Shown here in pieces: positions 10,048 through 18,996 of a stretch of 64,000 nt of DNA (its first letter is position 1; every line of letters begins with the position of its first letter). This DNA comes from Rhodocaloribacter litoris (lineage in GTDB: Bacteria; Bacteroidota; Rhodothermia; Rhodothermales; ISCAR-4553). The stretch spans positions 2,634,767 through 2,698,766 of the forward strand of contig NZ_CP076718.1 of assembly GCF_011682235.2 (NCBI RefSeq), in the 5' to 3' direction. The translations under genes and the position numbers were made by a program. The notes beneath the pieces were generated by a model. The model ran no database searches, had not been told where the DNA came from, and saw nothing but the letters and a program-made list of their open reading frames with translations.

Positions 10048-10353
10048 TCATGTTTCCGGCGGCTTCGGGGGCCGGGTACGATGCAAAACGTAGATCTCGA
10101 CGACGAGCACGACCACGAAGACGCCGAAGAACGCCCCGACGAAGGCCGGCACCCGAACCGGAGCCAGGATCACGATGAGGGTGATCGCCGACAGCGCCGC
10201 GAACAGGCGCACAACCAGTCCGCCCCAGACGAGAAGCAGAAACCGGTGCTTCGGAGCAGACAGGGCCCGCCGGTAGGTAAGGTAGCTGGCCCCGCCGTAG
10301 AGCAGTCCGATGCCCGCGCCCAGACCTATGCTAAGCCAGAGTTCTGCGGCCAT
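10048..10353 (-). CDS. AtpI/AtpR-like ATP synthase accessory membrane protein
   Basis: This is a small hydrophobic protein of 101 residues from the chosen ATG (MAAELWLSIGLGAGIGLLYGG), or 117 residues from 10401. It has three or four membrane helices, including FLLLVWGGLVVRLFAALSAITLIVILAP. The position directly ahead of atpB and behind atpZ is where the poorly conserved AtpI/AtpR assembly helpers lie. They are thought to assist c-ring assembly or Mg2+ handling. The sequence alone is weakly diagnostic, so the call rests partly on context. The stop overlaps a possible atpB start. Confidence 0.7.
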   Translation of the reverse strand: MAAELWLSIGLGAGIGLLYGGASYLTYRRALSAPKHRFLLLVWGGLVVRLFAALSAITLIVILAPVRVPAFVGAFFGVFVVVLVVEIYVLHRTRPPKPPET

Positions 10354-10525
10354 CACGATCGGGCGCGTGTAGGTCAGAAGGCTCGTCTTCCAAGACAGCA
10401 CGCAAAACTACGCAGAACAGCCTGTGGCGATCGATAACCCGTAGTGAATTATGAATGAAAGGACCGGCAATAGCAAGTGAAACGGGGTCGTATCGTTGAG
10501 ATGCGGAGAAGAAAACGGGCCGGCG

Positions 10526-10816
10526 TCAGGAGGGGGGATCGCCGCCCCGTTGCCGGCGCCGGCGTTCCCGTTCGGCCCGTGCCGTCATCTGGGCGCTGAT
10601 GCGGAAGATCTGGATGAAGATCGCCGCGATCCCGACCAGGGCGCCGGCGATGAGCAGCCACGGCGACGTGCCGAGGGTACGGTCGAGCAGGTAGCCGGCA
10701 CCGGTAAAGAACACCATGGTGAAGGCGAGCTGGAGGCCGAGGCCCACATAGGGCCCGGCCGCGCGCAGGCCGGCCCGCCAGTCACCGGTGGCACGCGGTT
10801 CAGGTGGCTCGTTCAT
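10526..10816 (-). CDS. atpZ: AtpZ-type ATP synthase accessory protein
   Basis: This 96-residue protein has two transmembrane helices. The first contains YVGLGLQLAFTMVFFTGAGYLLDRTLG and the second WLLIAGALVGIAAIFIQIFRI. This layout and the G(Y/F)xxDRxxG turn between the helices are characteristic of the AtpZ/AtpI family (putative F0F1-ATPase subunit). Such proteins assist F0 assembly or divalent ion import for the enzyme. The chosen start, MNEPPEPRATGD, overlaps the end of the bactofilin gene by 17 bases. An arginine-rich tail follows the last helix. Confidence 0.85.
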   Translation of the reverse strand: MNEPPEPRATGDWRAGLRAAGPYVGLGLQLAFTMVFFTGAGYLLDRTLGTSPWLLIAGALVGIAAIFIQIFRISAQMTARAERERRRRQRGGDPPS

Positions 10817-11261
10817 CCCGGGTCTTCTCGGCAGGGGGGCGGGCATCCCCGTTGCGTTTGAGCGTGGCGGCTTTTTCGGGGCTCAGCTGGCCCATCTTGC
10901 AGGTGCCATCGAACGTCGCGCCTTCCTCGACCACCAGACGCGCCGCCGTGACGTCGCCCTCGATGTGGGCCGACCCGCGGAGCACCAGGCGTTCCCGGAC
11001 CTGCACCTGTCCCTCGACGCGACCGGCCACGTCGGCGTTCGTGGCGGTGAGTTCTCCCTCGACGGTTCCTTCGGGGGCCACCAGCGCTTTGCCCTCGACG
11101 ATCAGCTTGCCCACGATCCGGCCGCTGACGCGCACGTCGCCGGAGGCCCGCAGCGTGCCTTCGAAGACCGTGCCCTCGCCGATCATGTTGATCTGCGCCG
11201 GGGAAGGGGTGTTGCCCTGTCGTGCCATCGGTTGTTCCTTGTTGTTGCTGAAGAGTGCCAT
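10800..11261 (-). CDS. Bactofilin family cytoskeletal protein
   Basis: The 153-residue protein has a central right-handed beta-helix of short repeats (GEGTVFEGTLRASGDVRVSG, then GKLIVEGKALVAPEGTVEGE and so on, residues about 28-120). It is flanked by disordered ends, and the tail ending PPAEKTRDERAT is charged. This is the bactofilin fold, which polymerises without nucleotides into filaments that position cell-wall enzymes. It sits 23 bp after an M23 peptidase gene, the pairing known from Helicobacter CcmA-Csd and similar shape systems. The start at MALFSNNKEQ is chosen because longer versions run into the peptidase gene. Confidence 0.9.
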   Translation of the reverse strand: MALFSNNKEQPMARQGNTPSPAQINMIGEGTVFEGTLRASGDVRVSGRIVGKLIVEGKALVAPEGTVEGELTATNADVAGRVEGQVQVRERLVLRGSAHIEGDVTAARLVVEEGATFDGTCKMGQLSPEKAATLKRNGDARPPAEKTRDERAT

Positions 11262-11283
11262 GGGGGGTGGAGGATGAGGGCGC

Positions 11284-12192
11284 TCAGAACCCGATGAAAT
11301 AGAGCCGGGGGTCCTGGGCCAGCCCGTTGTGCCAGAGTTCAAAGTGGAGGTGGGGCCCGGTGGTGATCTCGCCGGAGTTGCCGCTGAAGGCAATGGCTTC
11401 GCGGTCGCGCACGCGGTCCCCGACGCGCTTGAGCAGGCGCTGGTTGTGTTTGTAGACCGACACGTAGCCGTCGGCGTGCTGGACGGCGATGGTGAAGCCG
11501 CCTTCGTGCGTCCAGTCGGCAAAGATCACGTGTCCGTCTCCGACGGCCCGGACGACGCTGCCTTCTTCAACGGCGATGTCGAGGGCATAGTGCCCGGTGC
11601 GGGCGTCGAAGCCGCGGGTGGGGAAGCCGTCGACCGGCGGCAGCACCGGAAAGCGAAGCTGGGCGAGATAGCGTTCCCCGGCCGCCGCCGAGACGACCTG
11701 CACGGGGAGTGTGGTGGCAGGCAGGCGCTCGAGCGCCAGCGCGGGCTGGGTGTGGTCCTGCCAGTCCTTCGAAAGCGGATCGACGGCGACCTCGGCCAGC
11801 TCGCCGGCGACGGCGAAGGCGGGCTCCGGCGGGCGGTCCTGCCCGACGAGCGACGAATCCAGCGGGCCCAGCACGAGCGTGCGGAGCTGCTGCATGTAGC
11901 GCTGCTGCGCGGCCAGCGAATCCTGCAGGGCGGCCAGGCGCAACGCGTTCAGCCGCGCCGACCGCTGCATCTCGGCGGTGCCGTAGCCCGGCACCCATTC
12001 GCGCAACGGGGTCAAGACGAGCAGGGCCAGCAACAACAGGGTCAGTCCCAGAACCGTGGCCACCCACCCGAGCAGCAGCCGTCGCGGCTGAACCCGGTAG
12101 GAGCGCAGCGGCTCCAGGCCCGCCTCGTCCATCACCATCACCGTATAGGTGCCGTGCGGATCACGTATGAATTCGGATAGAAAGGAGAACAT
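11284..12192 (-). CDS. M23 family metallopeptidase, membrane anchored
   Basis: This 302-residue protein starts at MFSFLSEFIRDPHGTYTVMV. It has one membrane helix (about residues 41-62, LLLGWVATVLGLTLLLLALLVL), a coiled-coil stretch, and a C-terminal LytM/M23 domain. The zinc motifs are present: TGHYALDIAV (the H and D) and HLHFELW near the end. YVSVYKHNQ and SGNSGEITTGPHLHFE are the usual peptidase blocks. It likely cleaves peptidoglycan cross-links in the periplasm. It is the first gene of the minus-strand run, followed by bactofilin and then the atp genes, so wall-shape enzymes and ATP synthase may share a transcript. Confidence 0.9.
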   Translation of the reverse strand: MFSFLSEFIRDPHGTYTVMVMDEAGLEPLRSYRVQPRRLLLGWVATVLGLTLLLLALLVLTPLREWVPGYGTAEMQRSARLNALRLAALQDSLAAQQRYMQQLRTLVLGPLDSSLVGQDRPPEPAFAVAGELAEVAVDPLSKDWQDHTQPALALERLPATTLPVQVVSAAAGERYLAQLRFPVLPPVDGFPTRGFDARTGHYALDIAVEEGSVVRAVGDGHVIFADWTHEGGFTIAVQHADGYVSVYKHNQRLLKRVGDRVRDREAIAFSGNSGEITTGPHLHFELWHNGLAQDPRLYFIGF

Positions 12193-12285
12193 GCCCGGGC
12201 AACCGAAGTAGAGGGGTGTCACCGGCGCACAACGTGCCCACCGCAAGGCGGGTTCCGTTGGGTCTTCCCGGCGACGTCACGCCGG

Positions 12286-12314
12286 TTGACTTTGCCCCGT
12301 GCCGGATGTAAATT
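12286..12314 (+). promoter_or_regulatory. Sigma-70-type promoter of rpsT
   Basis: The -35 box TTGACT (12286-12291) and -10 box TAAATT (12309-12314) are separated by exactly 17 bp. They lie in the divergent gap between the M23 peptidase and rpsT. The predicted transcription start is near 12321, about 40 bp before the rpsT start codon. Confidence 0.65.
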
Positions 12315-12360
12315 CTTGGAATTTCGCTCCTGCCGAAAACCTTCAGAGATCGATCCAGCC

Positions 12361-12615
12361 ATGCCTCAACACAAATCTGCGATCAAGCGCACACGGCAGA
12401 ACGCCCGGCGGCGGGCCCGCAACCGGCTGCACCGGAGCAAGATGCGCACCCTGATCAAGAAACTCCGGACCCTGGAAGACCGCGCGCAGGCCGAGCGCCT
12501 GCTCAATGAGGTCAAGGCGTACCTCGACCGGCTGGCGAGCCGGGGCATCATCCACAAGAACAAGGCGGCCAACTATAAGAGCAAGCTCGAGAAAAAGGTC
12601 CACGCACTCGGATAG
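12361..12615 (+). CDS. rpsT: 30S ribosomal protein S20
   Basis: This is an 84-residue, strongly basic protein starting MPQHKSAIKRTRQNARRRARNR and ending KNKAANYKSKLEKKVHALG, a full-length S20. It binds 16S rRNA in the body of the small subunit. The chosen ATG gives the conserved N-terminus; an upstream in-frame start would add 25 unrelated residues. A clear promoter precedes it and a hairpin with a T-run follows, so it is probably monocistronic. Confidence 0.97.
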   Translation: MPQHKSAIKRTRQNARRRARNRLHRSKMRTLIKKLRTLEDRAQAERLLNEVKAYLDRLASRGIIHKNKAANYKSKLEKKVHALG

Positions 12616-12654
12616 CGCCGGGCGCGGCCGGCCGGCATGCCTTCGCCCCCGAAA

Positions 12655-12691
12655 CGCCTGTTTCTCTCGCAGAGGCGGGCTTTTCTTTTTT
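12655..12691 (+). terminator. Rho-independent terminator after rpsT
   Basis: CGCCTG pairs with CAGAGGCG (one bulge) across a short loop. It is followed by a run reading TTTTCTTTTTT, about 40 bp after the rpsT stop. Confidence 0.65.
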
Positions 12692-12840
12692 GGGGCGGCT
12701 TTGAGGATCTTGCCGGCATTGCTCGGATATTAAACATCCACACGTCCGAGGCGGGGTGTGGAGAATTTGCGGCAAGTTTGTGTATCTTCTGCCAAGAGCC
12801 GGAAAAACCTTCTTTTTTCACCTTACTTAAAAGAGTTTAT

Positions 12841-12857
12841 CGGCGAGTATATCGCCG
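12841..12857 (+). other. 5' UTR hairpin ahead of the PKD lipoprotein gene
   Basis: CGGCGA and TCGCCG form a 6-bp stem with loop GTATA, 45 bp before the start codon. The surrounding 200 bp are AT-rich compared with the genes. I could not find a convincing promoter pair in it. Confidence 0.35.
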
Positions 12858-12902
12858 ACTCAAACCGGACATCGACCGTTTAACCCTCCCTTACCGTACG
12901 AC

Positions 12903-13847
12903 ATGAAAAGCCAGACCACGTTTCCGCTTGTTGCCGCGGTGCTGTTCGCGCTGAGCGCCCTGGGCATGATCGGCTGCCGCAGCGTCCCCGTCGAGGTGCT
13001 GTCCGTAAACGGCCCGGACAGCCTGCAGACCAACCAGGCCGGTACCTTCACGGCCACCATCAACGAAGCCGAAGCCAAGAAGCCGATCACGACCACCTGG
13101 AACTTCGGCGACAATACCACGGCGGAAGGTACCACGGCCACGCACAGCTACAGCCAGCCGGGTAACTACACGGTCACCTTCACGGCGACCAACCGCGGTG
13201 GCCGGTCCTCCGATTCGGAGACCCTGCGCGTCGTCGTCGTCAACCCGCCCGTGCCCGCGCAGATCACCTCCCTCTCGGCGGACAACATGAACCCGGACAC
13301 CCGCACGGCCGTGCGGTTCCAGGCCAGCGTCCGCGGGGATCAGCCGCTCTCGTACAACTGGAGCTTCGGCGACGGCGGCACCAGCACCGACGCCTCGCCG
13401 ACGCACACCTTCAGCAACCCCGGCACCTACACCGTCACGCTCAACGTGCGCAACCGGCACGGCTCGGACTCGCGCACGCTGACGCTCAACGTGCGCCTCT
13501 ACGAGGCGGCCATCTGCCGGGAGATCACGGAGATGAACGCGGCCTTCTTCGACCGCAACAGCAGCGTGTTGACCGAAGCCGCCCGCGCGGCCCTGCAGGA
13601 CAACCTGGACATCCTGAGCGAGTGCCCGAACCTGAACGTCCGCGTCGAGGGCTTCGCGGCCCCCGGCGAGCGTAACGCCCAGCAGCTCTCGACCGACCGC
13701 GCCCGCGCCGTCGAGCAGTTCTACACGCAGGGCGGTATCCCGGCCAGCCGCATCGTGGCCCAGGGCCGCGGCCGCGTCACCGGCATCACCAGCAAGAAGG
13801 AAGGCACGAGCCAGTACCGCCGCGCCGACACCATCCCGGTCCGGTAA
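12903..13847 (+). CDS. Outer-membrane lipoprotein with two PKD domains and an OmpA-like domain
   Basis: The 314-residue protein has a lipoprotein signal peptide ending at LGMIGC, with the lipidated Cys at residue 25. Two PKD/immunoglobulin-like domains follow, marked by WNFGDN near residue 65 and WSFGDGG near 158, each with a Y(T/S)VT strand. The C-terminal 100 residues resemble OmpA/Pal peptidoglycan-binding domains (FFDRNSSVLTEAARAAL, LNVRVEGFAAPGERNAQQLSTDRA, GIPASRIVAQGRG). It probably links the outer membrane to the cell wall. The OmpA part ends with SQYRRADTIPVR. The gene is probably single, with a terminator after it. Confidence 0.9.
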   Translation: MKSQTTFPLVAAVLFALSALGMIGCRSVPVEVLSVNGPDSLQTNQAGTFTATINEAEAKKPITTTWNFGDNTTAEGTTATHSYSQPGNYTVTFTATNRGGRSSDSETLRVVVVNPPVPAQITSLSADNMNPDTRTAVRFQASVRGDQPLSYNWSFGDGGTSTDASPTHTFSNPGTYTVTLNVRNRHGSDSRTLTLNVRLYEAAICREITEMNAAFFDRNSSVLTEAARAALQDNLDILSECPNLNVRVEGFAAPGERNAQQLSTDRARAVEQFYTQGGIPASRIVAQGRGRVTGITSKKEGTSQYRRADTIPVR

Positions 13848-13873
13848 TCCCGGTCATCGGCCTTCAGATTACG

Positions 13874-13907
13874 GGCGGGCCTGCCTCCGGGCGGGCCCGC
13901 CTTTTCT
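13874..13907 (+). terminator. Rho-independent terminator after the PKD/OmpA gene
   Basis: GGCGGGCC (13874-13881) and GGCCCGCC (13894-13901) form a perfect 8-bp stem followed by TTTTCT. Confidence 0.75.
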
Positions 13908-13998
13908 ATGCTTGACGGTGCGGCAGGGCTATCCGAACCTCTCCACGTGCTTCCTCGTTTGCCTCCCGTCTCCGGCACCGCTCAACCCCGATGCGCTC

Positions 13999-14988
13999 AT
14001 GCCCGGCTTCGACGAACAGGCCCAGGCCCGGCTCGCCCGGGCCCTGAAGCAAGAGGCCGCCCGGCTCGGCTTCGATGCGTGCGGCATCGCCCGGGCCGAG
14101 CGCCTCGACGAGGAAGCCCGCCGCCTCGAACAGTGGCTTGCCCGGGGCTACCACGGCACGATGTACTGGATGGAACGCCACTTCGACAAGCGCACCGACC
14201 CCCGCCGGCTCGTCGACGGCGCCCGCTCGGTCATCTCGGTGCTGCACAACTATTACCAGCCCGTCGAACAGCCGCAGCGGCCCACGGCCGGCAAGATCAG
14301 CCGCTATGCCTGGGGCGACGACTACCACGAGGTGATGAAAGAAAAGCTCTACCGGCTCTATGCCTGGCTGGACGAGCAGGCCGGCGGCATCCACGGACGG
14401 GCTTTCGTGGACTCGGCCCCGGTCATGGACAAAGCCTGGGCCCGGCGCAGCGGCCTCGGCTGGATCGGCAAGCACACCAACCTCATCAACCGCTCGCTCG
14501 GCTCCTACTTCTTTCTCGGCGAGCTGATCGTGGACGTCCCCCTGCCCCCGGACGGTCCCGTGCCCGACTACTGCGGCACCTGCACCCGCTGCCTCGACGC
14601 CTGCCCCACCGACGCCATCGTGCAGCCCTACGTGGTCGACGCCAACCGCTGCATCTCGTACCTGACGATCGAACACCGGGGCGACGACATCCCGGAAGAC
14701 CTCCGGCCCGGCATGGGCACCTGGATCTTCGGCTGCGACGTGTGCCAGGATGTCTGCCCCTGGAACAAGTTCAAGCGCCCGGCGAGCGAGCCGCGTTACG
14801 CCCCGCGTCCCGGCCTCACGGATACGGAACTGCGCGAGTGGGTCGAGCTGGACCTGGAGGAATTCCGCCGGCGTTTTCGCAAAAGCCCCGTCAAGCGGGC
14901 CAAACTGGAGGGGTTTCTGCGCAACGTGCGCATCGCGCTGGAGAACGCGGCCGATGCGGGGGAAACCCCGTCTGGTCCCGCGTCATAG
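13999..14988 (+). CDS. queG: Epoxyqueuosine reductase
   Basis: QueG reduces epoxyqueuosine to queuosine in tRNA, using cobalamin and two [4Fe-4S] clusters. The 329-residue product has the ferredoxin-type cysteines at 192, 195, 198 and 202 (CGTCTRCLDAC) and at 218, 246, 249 and 253 (CDVCQDVCPWN). It also has the FVDSAPVMDK segment with the catalytic Asp near residue 138, and GLGWIGKHTNLI. The chosen ATG (MPGFDEQAQARL) gives normal length. A GTG at 13912 would add 29 residues overlapping the terminator zone. Confidence 0.95.
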   Translation: MPGFDEQAQARLARALKQEAARLGFDACGIARAERLDEEARRLEQWLARGYHGTMYWMERHFDKRTDPRRLVDGARSVISVLHNYYQPVEQPQRPTAGKISRYAWGDDYHEVMKEKLYRLYAWLDEQAGGIHGRAFVDSAPVMDKAWARRSGLGWIGKHTNLINRSLGSYFFLGELIVDVPLPPDGPVPDYCGTCTRCLDACPTDAIVQPYVVDANRCISYLTIEHRGDDIPEDLRPGMGTWIFGCDVCQDVCPWNKFKRPASEPRYAPRPGLTDTELREWVELDLEEFRRRFRKSPVKRAKLEGFLRNVRIALENAADAGETPSGPAS

Positions 14989-15016
14989 CGGCCGGGCCGG
15001 CCCGTGGTTTCGCGCA

Positions 15017-17404
15017 CTACCGGTCGCCGGCGGGCAGGAACACGCGGAAGGTGGTGCCTTTTCCCTTCTCGCTCTCGACCTCGATGCGGCCGCCGAGCCG
15101 GTCGAGCAGGCGCTTGACCAGGGCCAGGCCAAGCCCGGTGCCCTCGAAGCGGCGGTTGCGCCAGTCTTCCTCCTGCGTGAAGGGGGTGAAGAGCCGGTCG
15201 AGGTAGTCTCGGGCCATGCCCACGCCGGTATCGCTCACCTCGACCAGGACCTCCCGCTCCAGCCGGCGGGTGCGGACCGTGACGCCGCCGGATTCGGTGA
15301 ACTTGAGCGCGTTCGAGAAGAGGTTGCGGAAGATCTGTTCGATGCGTCGCGCATCGCCCAGGACGACGGGGGCGTCCGGGGCGAAGTGGCGATGCACGGT
15401 GAGGTTTTTCCGGGCGGCCCGGGACGTCAGGTCGTCGAGCAGGGGGTGAAGTAGGGCATGCAGGTCCAGCGGTACCCGTTCGAGGGGGAGCCCGCCCAGC
15501 TCCATGTTCGAGAGGTCGAAGAGGTCGTTGACGAGGCCCAGCAGGTGGTCGGCCCGGTCCCGGATGGCCTCGGCGAACTCGTGTACCTCGGGGGGCAGTT
15601 CGGTACCGCATTCCTTCAGCTCGGCGGCCAGCAGTTCGGCGAAGCCATGGACGGCGCCCAGCGGGGTGCGGATCTCGTGGCTCATCGTGGCGATGAAGGC
15701 CGTCTTGAGCCGGCTGGCACGTTCGGCCTCCTGCTTGGCCTGCACGAGCAGCTCTTCGGCCTGTTTTTGCTCCGTCACGTCGGTGAGGATACCGCTGACG
15801 GTGACGTGCCCGGCGGCGTCGCGGAGGGGGGTGCCGTGCTCGCGCAGCCAGCGGAGGCTCCCGTCCCGGTGCCGGATGCGATAGATGACGCGGCTTTCGT
15901 GCCCGCTCCGGAGTCGTTCGTCGTGGGCGCGGACGTGTGCCCGGTCGTCGGGGTGGACCAGGGCTTCACTCCAGTCCAGGGACGTCTCGCCGTGTGCGAG
16001 CAGGGCGGCCGGCTCGTATCCGACGAGTGCTTCTACCTGCGGGGTGATGAAGACGTACCGGCGCGTTCCCGTTTCGGAGAAGGTGAAGTGGAAGAGGGCA
16101 TCGTCGATGGTCGAGAGGGTCAGCCGGTAGCGGCTATCGACCTGCACCCAGGTCCACAGCGTCTCGAAGACCTCGACGAGTTGCTCGATGCACGCGCGCT
16201 CGGTGTCCGACCAGGCCGCCTGCCTGCCTTCGACCCGTTCGAGCAGCACGAAGCCGGCCCTCCGTCCGGTCTCGTAAAAGGGGATCCAGAGGGCTTCGGC
16301 GGCGCCGGTGAGGTGCAGCAACACCCGGGTCTCGGGGGTCCCGGCGTGGGCGTGGATCGACCGGGGCGCGGCAGGCGGTGCGGGCTCCCGGAGCGGGGCG
16401 ATCTCGCGATGGCGCACGACGAGCGGGTCCGGCCGGTGGTCTCCGGCGCTCCATACGGTCCGGCTCGCACAGTAGTCGTCGACGGTGTTGTGCACGAGGA
16501 TATGGGCGCGGTCGGCCCCGCAGGCCCGGCCCAGCATGGCGGCCGCCGCCCGCAGGAACGGGGTCTCTTCGGGATGTGCCAGGGCGGCGGAGCGGAGCTC
16601 GGCCTCGGCCCGGGCATAGCGGTCGTGCAACGACAGGGTTTCTTGCTGCTCCCTGGTGCGGGTTACGTCCTCGACCATCAACACGCCGCCGACGATGCAG
16701 CCGTCCGGGTTACGAATCGGGGACCCGTGCACGAGCAGGTGGCGCACCCCGCCCCCGGCAGGCCGGAGGAACGACACCTCGGCGCCGTGGAAGGCTTCGC
16801 CCGCCGAGAGGAGGGCCTTCACACGGCCCCGGAGCCGCGCGTCCAGCCCCGGCATGTCGAAGAGGTTCAGGCCGATCCAGGCATCCTCGGCGCGCTCGCC
16901 GACGAGTTGCCGGAACGGGTGGTTTTCGAACGTCACCGTTCCGTCGGCGTCGAGGTGGAGCAGGCCCAGCGGGCTTTGTTCGAGAAACGTTCGGTTGAGC
17001 AATTCGCTCTGAAAAAGGGCTTCCTGCAGTTCGTGCCGGGCCGTTGCGTCGAGGACGAGCCCGGCGAGGGTGTGCTCTTCGGCGAAGAGATGCCACTCGG
17101 CCGCACGGAGGTGCCGGTCCCGTGTGAAGAAGCGCACCGTCACGGTGGCCGCACCGGCGTTCAGGGCCGCCTGCCGGGCCTGTTGCAAACGGCTTCGATC
17201 CTCCGGAAGGCTTACCTCGTCCCAGAACGCCCGGCCGGTCACCTCTGCCGCCGTATACCCCGTCAGCCGGTGTACGGCGGGGCTGGCATAGACCACGGTC
17301 CCGTCGGCCCGCATGTGCAGGACGACCACCGGTGCTTTCTCAAGAAGAGACCGGAGATCGACCGGCGCTTCCCCGGTCGTCTCATTTTTGTTCGGATAAC
17401 CCAT
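15017..17404 (-). CDS. Multi-PAS/GAF sensor histidine kinase
   Basis: This 795-residue cytoplasmic sensor has no membrane segments. In order it holds a PAS domain (from about 20, VVVLHMRADGTVVYASPAVHRLTGY), a second PAS domain (LLHLDADGTVTFENHPF), and a GAF-like domain (ACGADRAHILVHNTVDDY...). A third PAS/PAC follows (ALFHFTFSETGTRRYVFITP to VSGILTDVTEQ), then HisKA with the phospho-acceptor in MSHEIRTPLGAVHGF. HATPase_c is last, with NLFSNALKFT, DTGVGMA and GTGLGLALV. It autophosphorylates on histidine in response to an unknown cytoplasmic cue. No response regulator is adjacent. The start MGYPNKNE is chosen because the frame upstream is the shadow of the MFS gene. Confidence 0.9.
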   Translation of the reverse strand: MGYPNKNETTGEAPVDLRSLLEKAPVVVLHMRADGTVVYASPAVHRLTGYTAAEVTGRAFWDEVSLPEDRSRLQQARQAALNAGAATVTVRFFTRDRHLRAAEWHLFAEEHTLAGLVLDATARHELQEALFQSELLNRTFLEQSPLGLLHLDADGTVTFENHPFRQLVGERAEDAWIGLNLFDMPGLDARLRGRVKALLSAGEAFHGAEVSFLRPAGGGVRHLLVHGSPIRNPDGCIVGGVLMVEDVTRTREQQETLSLHDRYARAEAELRSAALAHPEETPFLRAAAAMLGRACGADRAHILVHNTVDDYCASRTVWSAGDHRPDPLVVRHREIAPLREPAPPAAPRSIHAHAGTPETRVLLHLTGAAEALWIPFYETGRRAGFVLLERVEGRQAAWSDTERACIEQLVEVFETLWTWVQVDSRYRLTLSTIDDALFHFTFSETGTRRYVFITPQVEALVGYEPAALLAHGETSLDWSEALVHPDDRAHVRAHDERLRSGHESRVIYRIRHRDGSLRWLREHGTPLRDAAGHVTVSGILTDVTEQKQAEELLVQAKQEAERASRLKTAFIATMSHEIRTPLGAVHGFAELLAAELKECGTELPPEVHEFAEAIRDRADHLLGLVNDLFDLSNMELGGLPLERVPLDLHALLHPLLDDLTSRAARKNLTVHRHFAPDAPVVLGDARRIEQIFRNLFSNALKFTESGGVTVRTRRLEREVLVEVSDTGVGMARDYLDRLFTPFTQEEDWRNRRFEGTGLGLALVKRLLDRLGGRIEVESEKGKGTTFRVFLPAGDR

Positions 17405-17675
17405 CGGCAGCCAGCCCTTCGTTTGACACAGGCCGACCCTGCACAGATCGTTCCATTCGCCCGGAAGTACGCCGGGCCGCCTCCGGGTATGGGGCGAGCA
17501 GCCTCCGGGCAAGGCGATGCATCCGGCTGCCGTCCCCGCCCGGCGGCGTCTTCGAAGGCGGGGCCGGACCGGAGGGAGACGAAGATTTTTCTGGCGTTTT
17601 CGGGTTCGAAGGGGCGATTTTTCCACCCGTAGCCGTGGTCTCCCGGCCCCTTGCCCCGGGACGCGGTCGCACGTC

Positions 17676-18968
17676 TCAGCGGGTAACGCCCGTCCGTTGC
17701 TCGTGCGGCACGATGCCCGCCAGCCAGCCGAGCCCGCAGAGTACCTGGAACGCGGCGAAGGTGAGGAAGCCCCCGCGCAGGTCGAGCAGGCCGGCTTCGA
17801 GCAGGAGGCTGGCGGTGAGGATGCTCGCCGTGTCGGCGAGCATGACGAGCAGCCACTCGGTGGCGAAGACCCGTCCCCGGTACCGGTCGACGGTGCGTTC
17901 CTGGAGCAGGACGGTCGAGAGCACCCAGTTGGCGCCGCTGGTGGCATGGGCGGCGACGACGAAGACGGCCACGGCGTAGGTCCACGGCAGGCCGCCCACG
18001 AGGCCGTAGCACAGCCCGCTGAAGGTGATACAGGCGCCGATGAGGACGGGCCAGCGCCGCCGGTCCCGGAAGAAGGCGCGGGCCAGCACCGGTCCCACAC
18101 CCGTGCCGAAGCCGCGCGCGGCGAACAGCACGCCGATGCCCACCGACGTGGCCCCGGGCGTGAGCGTCTCGCCCAGCAGGGTGAGCATGTAGACGAGCGC
18201 TCCGCCGGCCGCAGCCCACGTTCCCTTCGCCAGGGCGATCCGGGCCACGGGCGGGTGGGTGCGCAGGTAGCGCCATCCCTCCGCGATTTTGCCGAACGCC
18301 GCCCGCACGGGCAACTTCGTCCCCTCCTCCGTATCCTGGGGGATAACCGTCCGGTAGATGAAAAAGGCGGAGACGAGGTAGGTGAGGCTGTCCAGGACGA
18401 AGACGGCCTTCAGGCCCAGCCAGGCTGCCGCGAAGCCGCCCAGCGCGGCTCCCAGCGTCAGCAGCGCCGACCAGGTGGCGGACATGAGCGCGTTGGCCGT
18501 CAGCAGCTCGCGCGGCGTCGTGATGTTGGGGATCGAGGCGCTCTGCGCCGGGGGGAACACCGAGCCGATGACCACCTGCAGCGCCGTCAGCACGTAGACC
18601 AGGTACACTTCCCCCGGCTCGTCGACGAGCAGGAAGCCGAGCACGACCACCGCTCGCAGCAGGTCCGAGGCGATCATCACCCGGCGGCGGCTGAACCGGT
18701 CCACGAGGACGCCGGCCAGGGGTGAGGCCAGCGCCCACGGCAGCATCTTCGTGATGAACACGGCCCCGAGCGCCAGCGGCGAGCCCGTCAGCTCGCTCAC
18801 CAGCGTATAGAGCGCAATGGTGTTGAACCAGTCGCCCAGGAGCGAGACCACGTTGCCGATCCACAGCCGCCGGAAGTGGACGTTGTCCCGGATGAGTTCC
18901 ACGTACCCGGCCGGTGCGCCCGGCGGCGGGGACTCGGCCGGGGTCGCCTCCATCGGGGGTTTGCTCAT
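17676..18968 (-). CDS. MFS transporter, MFS_3 (enterobactin exporter-like) type
   Basis: This 430-residue protein has about twelve hydrophobic helices. The N-terminal WIGNVVSLLGDWFNTIALY and the loop DRFSRRRVMIASDLLRA are typical of the MFS_3 group that includes EntS-type exporters. Substrate cannot be read from sequence. The gene starts 28 bp after lysS on the same strand, so the two are probably cotranscribed. A 271-bp gap without clear signals separates it from the downstream kinase. Confidence 0.88.
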   Translation of the reverse strand: MSKPPMEATPAESPPPGAPAGYVELIRDNVHFRRLWIGNVVSLLGDWFNTIALYTLVSELTGSPLALGAVFITKMLPWALASPLAGVLVDRFSRRRVMIASDLLRAVVVLGFLLVDEPGEVYLVYVLTALQVVIGSVFPPAQSASIPNITTPRELLTANALMSATWSALLTLGAALGGFAAAWLGLKAVFVLDSLTYLVSAFFIYRTVIPQDTEEGTKLPVRAAFGKIAEGWRYLRTHPPVARIALAKGTWAAAGGALVYMLTLLGETLTPGATSVGIGVLFAARGFGTGVGPVLARAFFRDRRRWPVLIGACITFSGLCYGLVGGLPWTYAVAVFVVAAHATSGANWVLSTVLLQERTVDRYRGRVFATEWLLVMLADTASILTASLLLEAGLLDLRGGFLTFAAFQVLCGLGWLAGIVPHEQRTGVTR

Positions 18969-18996
18969 GGTCGGTGGTCCGGCAGCCCGGCGCCGG

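Noticed and set aside
12700-12900. Bacteroidetes-type promoter (TTTG / TAnnTTTG) before the PKD lipoprotein gene
   Set aside because: No convincing pair was found. Elsewhere in the window promoters follow the ordinary sigma-70 pattern.
15458-17632. Plus-strand open frame of over 700 codons opposite the sensor kinase
   Set aside because: Exact antisense overlap with a multi-domain histidine kinase. There is no recognisable family, signal or start context.
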